64,000 bases of DNA from Bradyrhizobium sp. RD5-C2 (GTDB taxonomy: Bacteria > Pseudomonadota > Alphaproteobacteria > Rhizobiales > Xanthobacteraceae): assembly GCF_019972155.1 (NCBI RefSeq), contig NZ_BOVL01000005.1, positions 62,001 through 126,000 of the forward strand, written 5' to 3'. The notes beneath the pieces are model-generated. The model ran no database searches. It saw nothing but the letters and a program-made list of their open reading frames with translations, and was not told the DNA's origin. Of the stretch, positions 55,132 to 63,333 are shown one piece after another. Position numbers and translations under genes: made by a program. The first letter of the stretch is position 1. The number at the start of each line of letters is the position of its first letter.

Positions 55132-55938
55132 ATGGATCGGCTCAAGGGCAAGGTTGCGATGGTGGTCGGGGCTGGCTCGATCGGGCCCGGCTGGGGTAAT
55201 GGCAAGGCGACCGCCGTGACCTTCGCGCGCGAGGGCGCCAGCGTGTTCTGCGTCGATCGCAACGGCGCGGCGGCCGAGGAGACGGTCAAGATCATCACCG
55301 GGGAGGGCGGCAAGGCGGCCGCATTCACCACCGACGTCTCGCGCGCCGGCGAGGTCGAGGCGATGGTCGCGGCCTGTCTCAAGACCTATGGCCGCATCGA
55401 CGTGCTCGACAACAATGTCGGCATCGCCGAGGTCGGCAGCGTGGTGGAAGTGGCGGAAGCCGAGTGGGACCGCGTCTTCGCGGTCAACCTCAAGAGCGCC
55501 TATTTCTCGATGAAGCACGTCATTCCCGTCATGATCAAGCAGGGCGGCGGCTCGATCATCAACATCTCTTCGATCGCCTCAATCCGCCATGTCGGCATTT
55601 CCTATGTCAGCTACAACGCGAGCAAGGCCGCGATGAACCAGATGACGCGCTCGACCGCGGTCGAGTTCGCCTCGAAGCATGTGCGCGTCAACGCGATCCT
55701 GCCGGGATTGATGAAGACGCCGATGGTCGAACACTCGGCGGGACTGGCGCAGAGCTATGCCAAGGGCGATGTCGAAGCGATGTGGCGCGCCCGCGACGCG
55801 CAGGTGCCGATGGGGCATATGGGCGACGCCTGGGACGTCGCCAACGCCGCGCTGTTCCTGGCGTCGGACGAATCGAAATACGTCACCGGCATCGAGCTCG
55901 TGGTCGACGGCGGCATCACCTCGAAGTCGGGTGCCTGA
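55132..55938 (+). CDS. SDR family oxidoreductase
   Basis: The 268-residue classical SDR has an extended cofactor loop (VGAGSIGPGWGNGKATAVTF) and NNVG in place of NNAG. Catalytic Ser is in NISSIASIRHVGIS and the YxxxK in YNASKAA; the C-terminus is VTGIELVVDGG. The extra residues in the glycine loop suggest a subfamily related to cyclohexanol or sorbose dehydrogenase-like SDRs. Its position behind a TRAP importer suggests it acts on the imported substrate (inference). GGGAG precedes the ATG. Confidence 0.86.
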   Translation: MDRLKGKVAMVVGAGSIGPGWGNGKATAVTFAREGASVFCVDRNGAAAEETVKIITGEGGKAAAFTTDVSRAGEVEAMVAACLKTYGRIDVLDNNVGIAEVGSVVEVAEAEWDRVFAVNLKSAYFSMKHVIPVMIKQGGGSIINISSIASIRHVGISYVSYNASKAAMNQMTRSTAVEFASKHVRVNAILPGLMKTPMVEHSAGLAQSYAKGDVEAMWRARDAQVPMGHMGDAWDVANAALFLASDESKYVTGIELVVDGGITSKSGA

Positions 55939-55940
55939 AC

Positions 55941-56711
55941 TTACTGCGCCAGGACCAGGATTCCGCCGGCGAACGAATGCCAGGCTGCCGAGGTGCTGAT
56001 CGGCCAGTTCAGCAGCTTCACCGCGACCAGCGCCAGCCCGCCATAGATATAGATCGGGTGCGGACGGCCGCGGGTGCGCCAGTCGAACACGATCGCGACG
56101 ACCAGCAGCAGATAGGCGACGAACGCGGGCGCGATCGTCACCGGGACCGGCGGTGGACCCGGCGGGCCGGGTGGCGCGAGGAAGGTCAGGAACCAGCGTG
56201 CGACCGCCGCATCGAGGATCGAGATGGCCGCGAGCAGCATCAGCCGCTTGTGAGTCTCGCGGTCGCGGACATAGATGATAGCGAGCGCGACAACGACGGC
56301 AAAGAACAGGATGCCGCTAAACGGGACGATCGAGAAGGCGATGCCTTCGTTGATCTGCCCGATGGCGGCCGAGCGCTTCATGACGCTGATCGAGGCCATC
56401 AGGCCCAGCATCGTCATGGCGGTTGCAAGCGATACGCCGATCATGCCGACCCGGCGATGCCGCGCGATCCGCCCCGAAGCCGCAAGCCAGCTCTGCAGCA
56501 CGAAATAGAGCGTCCAGGCGAAGAACAGCAGGCCGTGCAAATGCACGACAGGGGGCGCGGCCAGCGAACCCCGCGCCATCGGCACCCAGTAGGTCGGCGC
56601 AAAGCCGAGCAGGGCGACCGCCATGCACGACAACGCCATATAGAAATAGAAGTACTGCGCTTCGACTTTCACCGAGGCGCCGGGCGAGTTGCGGTCAATC
56701 AGGATTGTCAT
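55941..56711 (-). CDS. multi-TM membrane protein, unknown function
   Basis: The 256-residue protein has about seven hydrophobic helices. The first loop keeps APPVVHLHGLLFFAWTLYFVL, with a HxH-like pair at a helix start, and a later RDRETHKRLMLLAAISILDA segment carries Arg and His. This layout resembles DUF2306-type or heme-binding membrane proteins, though I cannot assign it firmly. It starts two bases from the convergent SDR stop. A poly-Gly/Pro loop (PPGPPGPPPVP) is unusual. Confidence 0.7.
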   Translation of the reverse strand: MTILIDRNSPGASVKVEAQYFYFYMALSCMAVALLGFAPTYWVPMARGSLAAPPVVHLHGLLFFAWTLYFVLQSWLAASGRIARHRRVGMIGVSLATAMTMLGLMASISVMKRSAAIGQINEGIAFSIVPFSGILFFAVVVALAIIYVRDRETHKRLMLLAAISILDAAVARWFLTFLAPPGPPGPPPVPVTIAPAFVAYLLLVVAIVFDWRTRGRPHPIYIYGGLALVAVKLLNWPISTSAAWHSFAGGILVLAQ

Positions 56712-56783
56712 GAATGTTAGGTCCGGCAAACTCCGTCATGGTTCAATGGGAAATCTGCCGGGATTTGTGACCGCCGCCGGGCA

Positions 56784-56887
56784 CTAAAGCGCAACGAGAT
56801 CAGGTTGAAGCGTCATCGCACCTAGATTCTTGTTTGAACCTGATCTTTTCGGAAAACCGCTTCGCACTTTTCCGAATCATGCTTTAG
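56784..56887. repeat. family H repeat overlapping the antiporter stop codon
   Basis: The 104-bp element is bounded by CTAAAGC and GCTTTAG, with inner ATCAGGTTGAA / TTGAACCTGAT and TCGGAAAA / TTTTCCGA pairs. Its right end contains the TTA that is the antiporter's TAA stop on the minus strand. Confidence 0.8.
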
Positions 56888-58428
56888 GCCTCGACGCTGA
56901 GCTCGGCGCGGTCGAGCTCTTCCTCGACCAGATGGAAGGCATCGTCGCCGATGGTCTCGCTGCGCCGCAGCTTGAGCAGCGCCTGACGCGCGGCCGCGAT
57001 GGCGCGGCGGCGGATCGGATCCGACGGCAGCTCGCGTGAGGTCAGGCCGCCGTCGGGGTCGTTCTCCGCACGCATGAGCACGGCGCGATATTCGAGCCGG
57101 AGGATCTCGGCTTCTTCCGACGGGTCGGCATCGATCTCCTCGAGCGCGGCGCGAAACACCACGCTGCGGGCATGGGCCGCCTCGCGTCCGACCGGATCGT
57201 CGTCATCGAAATTGAGCGCCAGGATCAGCGGCCGCAAGGTCAGTCCCTGGATCACGAGCGAGCCCAACACCACGGCAAACGCCGTCAGCAGGATCAGGTC
57301 GCGATACGGAAACCATTCAGGCAGTGCAAACGCGGCGGCGAGCGTGACGATGCCGCGCATGCCGCACCACGATACGATGAAGCCGCGCTTCAGGGTCGGC
57401 ACGGCCTCCACCACATGGGCGGGAAGCCAATGGCGCGCCTTCAGCAGGCGCAGCAGGGCGCCGTAGGGCATCACCCAGAGGATGCGGGCGAGGATCACGA
57501 CGGCGAGGATCGCGGCCGCAAAGCTGCAATATTTCCACCGCACCTCGTCGTCGAGCTCGGACCAGATCGGGCGCAACTGCAGGCCGATCAGCATGAAGGC
57601 GAGCACATTGAGCACGAACACGACGGTCTCCCACACCGCATAGGACGACACGCGCAGCCGTGCCGAGGTGCGGGCCGGCGCGGTACGGGCGATGGTGATG
57701 GCATAGGCGATGATGGTGAGGATGCCGGACAGGCCGAGATGCTCGGCGACGATCCACACCATGAAGGTGCCGCCGAATTGCGTGATGATCGCGCTCGGCG
57801 CCTCGGTGATGCGGCGGGTGATCATCATCCAGACCCGTGCGAACAAATAGCCGGCGGCGAGGCTGCCGACCAGTGCGACCGTGATCGACGGCACGAATTC
57901 GCGGATCTTCATGTGCTCGGCGGCGACCAGGCCGACCGCGACGCGATAGATCAACAGCGACGTGGCATCGTTGAGCAGGCTTTCGCCTTCGAGGATTTTC
58001 TGGATCCGGTACGGCAGGTTGACCTGGCGCAGGATCGCGGTGGCCGCGGCCGCGTCGGGCGGCGCCACGATGGCACCGAGCGCGATCGCGACCGGCCAGG
58101 GCATGTCCGGGCGCAGCCAGTGCGCGACCACGGCGACCGCCGCCGTCGTGACGCCGACCGCGACCACCACCAGCGTCGAGACCGGCAGCCAGTTGTTGCG
58201 GAGGTCGCGCAGCGAGGTGTCGTAGGCAGCATCGAGCAGCACTGGTGCGACGAACAGCGCCAGCGCCAGTTTCGGTTCCAGGGCCCAGGTCGGGGCCCAC
58301 GGCAGCAGGGTCAGCAGCACGCCGCCGAGCGCAAGAAAGGTCGGGTAGGGCACCTTGATCCGCCGCGCCAGCGCTGACAGTGCCACCGCCGCGAGCAACA
58401 GGCCGATGATCCATTCGAATGTCAGCAA
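56884..58428 (-). CDS. CPA1-type sodium/proton antiporter
   Basis: The 514-residue protein has 12 or so helices and a cytoplasmic C-terminal tail of about 110 acidic residues. ALGAIVAPPDAAAATAIL holds the transport Asp region, and EGESLLNDATSLLIYRVAVG is the conserved ND motif of CPA1 NhaP/NHE proteins; CGMRGIVTLAAAFALP is also typical. It exchanges Na+ or K+ for H+ across the inner membrane. I chose the TTG at 58428, which has GGGGG upstream; an ATG at 58518 would add 30 unlikely residues that overlap the divergent gene's leader. Stop lies in a repeat. Confidence 0.9.
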   Translation of the reverse strand: MLTFEWIIGLLLAAVALSALARRIKVPYPTFLALGGVLLTLLPWAPTWALEPKLALALFVAPVLLDAAYDTSLRDLRNNWLPVSTLVVVAVGVTTAAVAVVAHWLRPDMPWPVAIALGAIVAPPDAAAATAILRQVNLPYRIQKILEGESLLNDATSLLIYRVAVGLVAAEHMKIREFVPSITVALVGSLAAGYLFARVWMMITRRITEAPSAIITQFGGTFMVWIVAEHLGLSGILTIIAYAITIARTAPARTSARLRVSSYAVWETVVFVLNVLAFMLIGLQLRPIWSELDDEVRWKYCSFAAAILAVVILARILWVMPYGALLRLLKARHWLPAHVVEAVPTLKRGFIVSWCGMRGIVTLAAAFALPEWFPYRDLILLTAFAVVLGSLVIQGLTLRPLILALNFDDDDPVGREAAHARSVVFRAALEEIDADPSEEAEILRLEYRAVLMRAENDPDGGLTSRELPSDPIRRRAIAAARQALLKLRRSETIGDDAFHLVEEELDRAELSVEA

Positions 58429-58586
58429 GGCGAACCCCCAAGTGCGGCCCAACGTGCGGCTCCAAGTGCAGCCGATCGTCGCAATTGACGTATAATCCAG
58501 CGTGTGGTTTTGCGGCAAATGGCGCCGCCGGACATCAGGGGTCGGCGGTTCGGGTGCGGGAGAGGTATGTCTTGTCGGCGATCGGG

Positions 58587-59369
58587 ATGCGACGTAGCTC
58601 TGCGAATCTGGCTTTCAATCTGACTCTGGCGCTGCTGTGCGTTGGCCTGTCGGGCGCGCTGACGTCAGGCGTTGCGCGCGCGGCCGGCAGCGAGCCAGGC
58701 AAGGATGTTCAGGCCGATGCCGGGCCCTGCATCGCCGCCGCTGCTGCGGCAGATGACGACAAGACCATCAATGCCTGCGGCGGGCTGATCGACAATGAGA
58801 AGGCGGCCAAGCCGGATCGAGTCAAGGCCCTCCTGGCTCGCGCGAGCGCCTATGATCGCAAGCAGATGATCGACCGCGCGATCGCAGATTACGACACCGT
58901 GCTCCGGCTCGATCCATCGCTTGCCGATGCCCACAATGCGCGCGGCGAGCTGTGGCGCCGCAAGGGTGACCGGCCGAAGGCGATCATGGATTTCGGCGCG
59001 GCCGTCAAGCTCAACCCCGATCACACCGCCGCCAAGGCCAACTACAAGTCGCTGTCGCTGGAGCTGGAGCGGATCGGCGCCATGATGGCGGTCGCGGGCA
59101 AGCCGAGCTTCGATTGCCACAAGGCGCGCCGGCCGGTGGAGAAGGCGATCTGCGCCAATCCCGCGCTTGCCGATCTTGATCGCGAGATCGTCGCATCGAC
59201 CTTCCGCACGGTGCGCGAGGCGCAGGACCCGCGCCAGGCGCGCGAGCTGCAGCGCGCGCAGGATCAGTTCATCGCCCGCCGCAACGCGGAATTCGGCAAG
59301 CCGGACTATGACCTGCAAAAGGCGATGCGCGAGCGGTTGCAGCGGATCAATGGGGTCGACGGGTACTAG
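58587..59369 (+). CDS. secreted TPR protein with LprI/DUF1311 domain
   Basis: The 260-residue protein has a signal peptide (NLALTL-type core ending GVARAAG), then two or three TPR repeats (residues 70-160, AIADYDTVLRLDPSLADAHN and the next). A C-terminal LprI/DUF1311 (PF07007) domain follows: FDCHKARRPVEKAICANPAL, LADLDREI. LprI-like domains can inhibit lysozyme. A TTG at 58572 with GGGAGAGG six bases upstream is an equally good start. It is divergent from the antiporter gene. Confidence 0.84.
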   Translation: MRRSSANLAFNLTLALLCVGLSGALTSGVARAAGSEPGKDVQADAGPCIAAAAAADDDKTINACGGLIDNEKAAKPDRVKALLARASAYDRKQMIDRAIADYDTVLRLDPSLADAHNARGELWRRKGDRPKAIMDFGAAVKLNPDHTAAKANYKSLSLELERIGAMMAVAGKPSFDCHKARRPVEKAICANPALADLDREIVASTFRTVREAQDPRQARELQRAQDQFIARRNAEFGKPDYDLQKAMRERLQRINGVDGY

Positions 59370-59493
59370 ACTCCGTCCCGAAAACGTTCTCGTTCCACCC
59401 GGCCGAAGGTCGCGGTCATTTCGGCTTGAAACGGCGCCGCTTCCCGTGACAATGGTCGGCAAATGACGCGCGACCGCGCGAGGGAGAAACGCG

Positions 59494-61401
59494 ATGAACA
59501 TCCAACAGAGCCGGTATCATGAGGTGTATGCCCGCTCGCTTCGAGACCCCGAGGGTTTTTGGGCGGAAGCGGCGCGCGAGATAGACTGGATCGAGCCGGC
59601 CAAGAAGATTTACGATCCCTCTATGGGCGCCTATGGACGCTGGTTCGCCGGCGCCGTGGTCAACACCTGCTACAACGCGCTGGATCGCCATGTCGCCGGC
59701 GGCCGCGCCGACCAGGTCGCGCTGATCCACGATTCCCCGCTCACCAACACCATCACCAAATTCACCTATTCCGAGCTTCTGAAAGAAGTACAGACGCTCG
59801 CCGCGGTCATGCAGGATTTCGGCGTGACCAAGGGCGACCGCGTCATCCTCTATATGCCGATGGTGCCGGAGGCCGTCGTCGCGATGCTCGCCTGCGCGCG
59901 GATCGGCGCGGTGCACAGCGTGGTGTTCGGCGGCTTCGCGGCCAAGGAGCTCGCCACCCGCATCGACGACGCCAAGCCGAAGCTGATCTTCTCGGCGAGC
60001 TGTGGCATCGAGCCCGGGCGTATCGTACAGTACAAGCCGCTGCTCGATGAAGCGATCCGCCTCGCCGGCGCCAAGCCCGACACTTGCATCATCCTGCAGC
60101 GGCCGCAGCAGGCGTGCGAGCTCACCGCGGGCCGCGACCATGACTGGGCGGCGCTGCGCAGCGCGGCGCTCGATGCCGGCAAGGCCGCGCCTTGCGTGCC
60201 GGTCGCCGCGACCGATCCGCTCTACATCCTCTACACCTCGGGCACGACCGGAATCCCGAAGGGCGTGGTGCGCGACAATGGCGGGCATCTCGTCGCGCTG
60301 AAATGGTCGATGCACAATCTCTACGGCGTGAAGCCCGGCGAGATCTGGTGGTGCGGCTCCGACATCGGCTGGGTGGTCGGCCACTCCTACATCGTCTATG
60401 GCCCGCTGATCCACGGCGCGACCACGATCATGTATGAGGGCAAGCCGGTCGGCACGCCGGATGCCGGCGCGTTCTGGCGCGTGATCTCAGAGCACAAGGC
60501 GGTCGCCTTCTTCACCGCGCCGACTGCGTTTCGCGCGATCAAGAAGGAAGATCCCGAGGGCAAGCTGCTGAGGAGCTACGACCTCTCGAGCTTCCGCACG
60601 CTGTTTCTCGCCGGCGAACGTGCCGATCCGCCGACGGTGGAGTGGGCGGAGCAGCAGCTCAAGGTGCCGGTCATCGATCACTGGTGGCAGACCGAGACCG
60701 GCTGGTGCATCGCCGGCAATCCGGTTGGCCTCGGCATGCTGCCGGTCAAGCACGGTTCGCCGACGGTGCCGATGCCGGGCTATCAGGTCGACATCGTCGA
60801 CGAGGCGGCGAAGCCGGTCGCCGCGGGCACCATGGGCTCGATCGTGGTCAAGCTGCCGATGCCACCGGCCTGCCTGCCGACACTGTGGCAGCAGGACGAC
60901 CGCTTCAGGGACGCCTATCTCTCGGAATTCCCTGGCTACTACAAGACCTCGGACGCCGGCTACAAGGATGCGGACGGCTATGTCTGGGTGATGGGCCGCA
61001 CCGACGACATCATCAATGTCGCCGGCCACCGGCTCTCCACCGGCGGCATGGAGGAGATCCTCGCCTCGCATCCCGACGTTGCCGAATGCGCCGTGCTCGG
61101 CGTCAAGGATGCGATCAAGGGCGAGGTGCCCTGCGGCTTCCTGGTGCTGAAGGCGGGCGTCACCAAGGCGCCGGATCAGGTCGAGAAGGAGGTCGTGGCG
61201 CTGGTGCGCGAGAAGCTCGGCCCGGTCGCCGCGTTCAAGCTCGCGATCACGGTGGCGCGGTTGCCGAAGACCCGCTCCGGCAAGATCCTGCGCGGCACCA
61301 TCAAGAAGATCGCCGATGGCGAGCCCTGGACCATGCCGGCGACGATCGAGGACCCCAAGGTGCTCGACGAAATCGGCGAGGCGCTGAAGGGCAAGGCGTA
61401 G
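59494..61401 (+). CDS. prpE: propionyl-CoA synthetase
   Basis: The 635-residue AMP-forming acyl-CoA synthetase activates propionate to propionyl-CoA in the cytoplasm. The PrpE-style N-terminus is MNIQQSRYHEVYARSLRDPE. Motifs are LYTSGTTGIPKGVVRDNGG (P-loop), DHWWQTETGW, GRTDDIINVAGHRLSTGGME and the catalytic Lys in RSGKILRGTI near the end. WWCGSDIGWVVGHSYIVYGP favours propionate/acetate-size substrates. GGGAG lies before the ATG. No methylcitrate or propionyl-CoA carboxylase genes are adjacent. Confidence 0.95.
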   Translation: MNIQQSRYHEVYARSLRDPEGFWAEAAREIDWIEPAKKIYDPSMGAYGRWFAGAVVNTCYNALDRHVAGGRADQVALIHDSPLTNTITKFTYSELLKEVQTLAAVMQDFGVTKGDRVILYMPMVPEAVVAMLACARIGAVHSVVFGGFAAKELATRIDDAKPKLIFSASCGIEPGRIVQYKPLLDEAIRLAGAKPDTCIILQRPQQACELTAGRDHDWAALRSAALDAGKAAPCVPVAATDPLYILYTSGTTGIPKGVVRDNGGHLVALKWSMHNLYGVKPGEIWWCGSDIGWVVGHSYIVYGPLIHGATTIMYEGKPVGTPDAGAFWRVISEHKAVAFFTAPTAFRAIKKEDPEGKLLRSYDLSSFRTLFLAGERADPPTVEWAEQQLKVPVIDHWWQTETGWCIAGNPVGLGMLPVKHGSPTVPMPGYQVDIVDEAAKPVAAGTMGSIVVKLPMPPACLPTLWQQDDRFRDAYLSEFPGYYKTSDAGYKDADGYVWVMGRTDDIINVAGHRLSTGGMEEILASHPDVAECAVLGVKDAIKGEVPCGFLVLKAGVTKAPDQVEKEVVALVREKLGPVAAFKLAITVARLPKTRSGKILRGTIKKIADGEPWTMPATIEDPKVLDEIGEALKGKA

Positions 61402-61450
61402 TTTGCTCGTTGCGCTGTCGGCGCGCTGCCGAGAGAGCGCGTTGCTCGGC

Positions 61451-61572
61451 ACCCCTCTCCCCACCCTCTCCCACAAGGGGAGAGGGAGCCTTACCAGCGT
61501 GCTCACCTGACGTGAGGCAGCCACCGGCGGAAGGGTTCCCTCTCCCTTGTGGGAGAGGGTTAGGGAGAGGGG
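61451..61572. repeat. family D-like repeat, copy 3
   Basis: The 122-bp element is bounded by CCCCTCTCCC and GGGAGAGGGG, with CCCTCTCCCACAAGGGGAGAGGG and CCCTCTCCCTTGTGGGAGAGGG sub-hairpins inside. It is related to the 33967 and 42506 copies by its ends rather than its middle. It lies in the 322-bp gap after prpE; the rest of the gap (61573-61723) shows no feature. Confidence 0.75.
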
Positions 61573-61723
61573 CGGCCGCGGGCGCGATGGCCGATGAGTG
61601 CGTGATCGTCCAGCTCGCTCGCGCTCCATCGAAACCCATTGGAAGCAAAATGGCCTTGATTTTGATGGATTGCCGGGTCATCCCGGCCTTCCCTGTCGTA
61701 TGCCATGAGATACGGACCACCGG

Positions 61724-61996
61724 ATGCGATCCATTTCCGCACGCGCGCCTCTTGCATTGCTGCTCGCACTGCCACTGCTGGCAGGCTGTCTCGAGCGCGG
61801 CCGATCGCCGATCGCGGAGAGCATGGGCGACGACGATCAGTACTGCCAGGCTGGCGGCAAGGTGGCGGTCGGCTCGCCCGAATATGTCGCCTGCCGCAAG
61901 GATCGCGACGTGCAGCGCCAGAACGCCGAAGCCCGCACCGATCGGCGGCAGCGCGATCTCGGCGAATACATGATGAACAATCCGGACCGCCACTAG
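61724..61996 (+). CDS. small lipoprotein (90 aa)
   Basis: The 90-residue protein has a lipoprotein signal peptide with an LLAGC lipobox at about residue 22. A hydrophilic tail with CQAGGKVAVGSPEYVACRKDRDVQ follows, a two-Cys element found in short rhizobial lipoproteins. The tail is rich in Arg/Asp/Gln and probably helical. No RBS of note. Function unknown. Confidence 0.75.
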   Translation: MRSISARAPLALLLALPLLAGCLERGRSPIAESMGDDDQYCQAGGKVAVGSPEYVACRKDRDVQRQNAEARTDRRQRDLGEYMMNNPDRH

Positions 61997-62100
61997 GCGC
62001 CATGGTGACGGCCCGCCCGGTGAGGTATGCGTGGACGGCCGCCGGGCCGAATTCCGGCAAGGTATCGGCTCGCCGCATGCGATTATGAGCGGCTGTTTGG

Positions 62101-63216
62101 ATGAGACCAGGTCCTGTGCTTGTGGAAGGCGAGCTCGCGTTGCAACGTGACAGGATCGGGGAGCTCGATGGGCTGCGCGCGATCGCATTGCTGACCGTCG
62201 TGATCTGGCACTATTTCGGCGCGCCGGACGGTCCGCAGGGCATGCCGTGGAAATTGCTGCATGTCGGCCGCTTCGGCGTCGACCTGTTCTTCATTCTGTC
62301 CGGCTATCTCATCACCGATATTCTGCTGCGCTACCGCGCGGCCGAACGATATTACTCGGCCTTCTACGGCAGGCGCGCGTTTCGCATCTGGCCGCTGTAC
62401 TACCTGATGTGCGCTGGCGCTCTGATCGGCTGGTATTTTTCGTTAAGCCCTGATCTGTTCGACACCAGGGGCGTGCCCGGCTGGCTGTATCTGTTCGGCT
62501 TGCAGAATTTCGGCATGGCCAAGGCGCAGACCGATGGCGCTTACTTTCTGGCCGTAACCTGGTCGCTCGCGATCGAGGAGCAGTTTTATCTGCTGTTTCC
62601 TTTGCTGGTCCGGAACATCCCGCCCGAGCGGCTGTTTGCGATCCTGCTCGTGCCGATCCTGATCTGCCCGATCGGGCGCCTGATCGATAGCGCGCTGCCG
62701 GACGCCTACGGCTGGTACGTGCTGCCGCAATTCAGGATCGATTCGCTTGCGATCGGCGCGCTGATCGCCTGGTGGCGCCTTTATCGCAAGCCGGATGTCG
62801 AGGTCTCCAGACGCGTCGCCGCCATCCTCAAATGGTCGATCATCTCGCTTCCCCTGCTGTGGCTGTTCGGATGGAAGCGCTGGTCGGTGGCGTTCTCGCA
62901 CACGCAGGTCGAGATCTTCTTCGGTTCTCTGCTGTTCGTCGTTCTGGAAAATCGCGGCTCGCCAAAACTCGCACTGCTGCGCAGTTCGGTCGCGACCTTC
63001 TTCGCCAGGACGTCCTACGCGGCGTATCTCACCCACCACGTCATCCTGTACCTGCTGTTCGCCGTGCTGCATCAACCGAGGACGGTCGGGAGCCTTGCCG
63101 GCATCTCGCTGACCTTCGGCGCGTTCGCGTTGACGTTCGGCCTGTGTGCCCTGAGCTATCGATATTTCGAACGTCCGCTGCTCGACTTTGCCCACCGGCG
63201 TTTCTCGTTCGGGTGA
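62101..63216 (+). CDS. acyltransferase family 3 membrane protein (OafA/YrhL-like)
   Basis: The 371-residue protein has about ten helices. ELDGLRAIALLTVVIWHYFG carries the family Arg and His at the start of helix 1, FGVDLFFILSGYLIT follows, and YYSAFYGRRAFRIWPLYYL is the conserved RRxxRI(W/L)P loop. WSLAIEEQFYLLFPLL is also typical. It would add acyl (often acetyl) groups to LPS, exopolysaccharide or Nod-factor-like glycans. No glycan cluster is linked, so the acceptor is unknown. Confidence 0.92.
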   Translation: MRPGPVLVEGELALQRDRIGELDGLRAIALLTVVIWHYFGAPDGPQGMPWKLLHVGRFGVDLFFILSGYLITDILLRYRAAERYYSAFYGRRAFRIWPLYYLMCAGALIGWYFSLSPDLFDTRGVPGWLYLFGLQNFGMAKAQTDGAYFLAVTWSLAIEEQFYLLFPLLVRNIPPERLFAILLVPILICPIGRLIDSALPDAYGWYVLPQFRIDSLAIGALIAWWRLYRKPDVEVSRRVAAILKWSIISLPLLWLFGWKRWSVAFSHTQVEIFFGSLLFVVLENRGSPKLALLRSSVATFFARTSYAAYLTHHVILYLLFAVLHQPRTVGSLAGISLTFGAFALTFGLCALSYRYFERPLLDFAHRRFSFG

Positions 63217-63269
63217 GCGAAAGCGGCCCCCGGTGCGCCGCTCGCGGGATCAAGGCTGCGCGTGCCGCA

Positions 63270-63300
63270 AACAAAAACGCGGCGGGTTGCCCGCCGCGTT
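63270..63300 (-). terminator. terminator of the DUF1013 gene
   Basis: AACGCGGCGGG (63276-63286) pairs with CCCGCCGCGTT (63290-63300) around a three-base loop. In minus-strand reading it is followed by TTTTTGTTTG. It lies about 35 bp past the TrcR-family stop codon. Confidence 0.85.
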
Positions 63301-63333
63301 CGTATCGTGATCGTCGAGAAACGCAGCCGGCGC

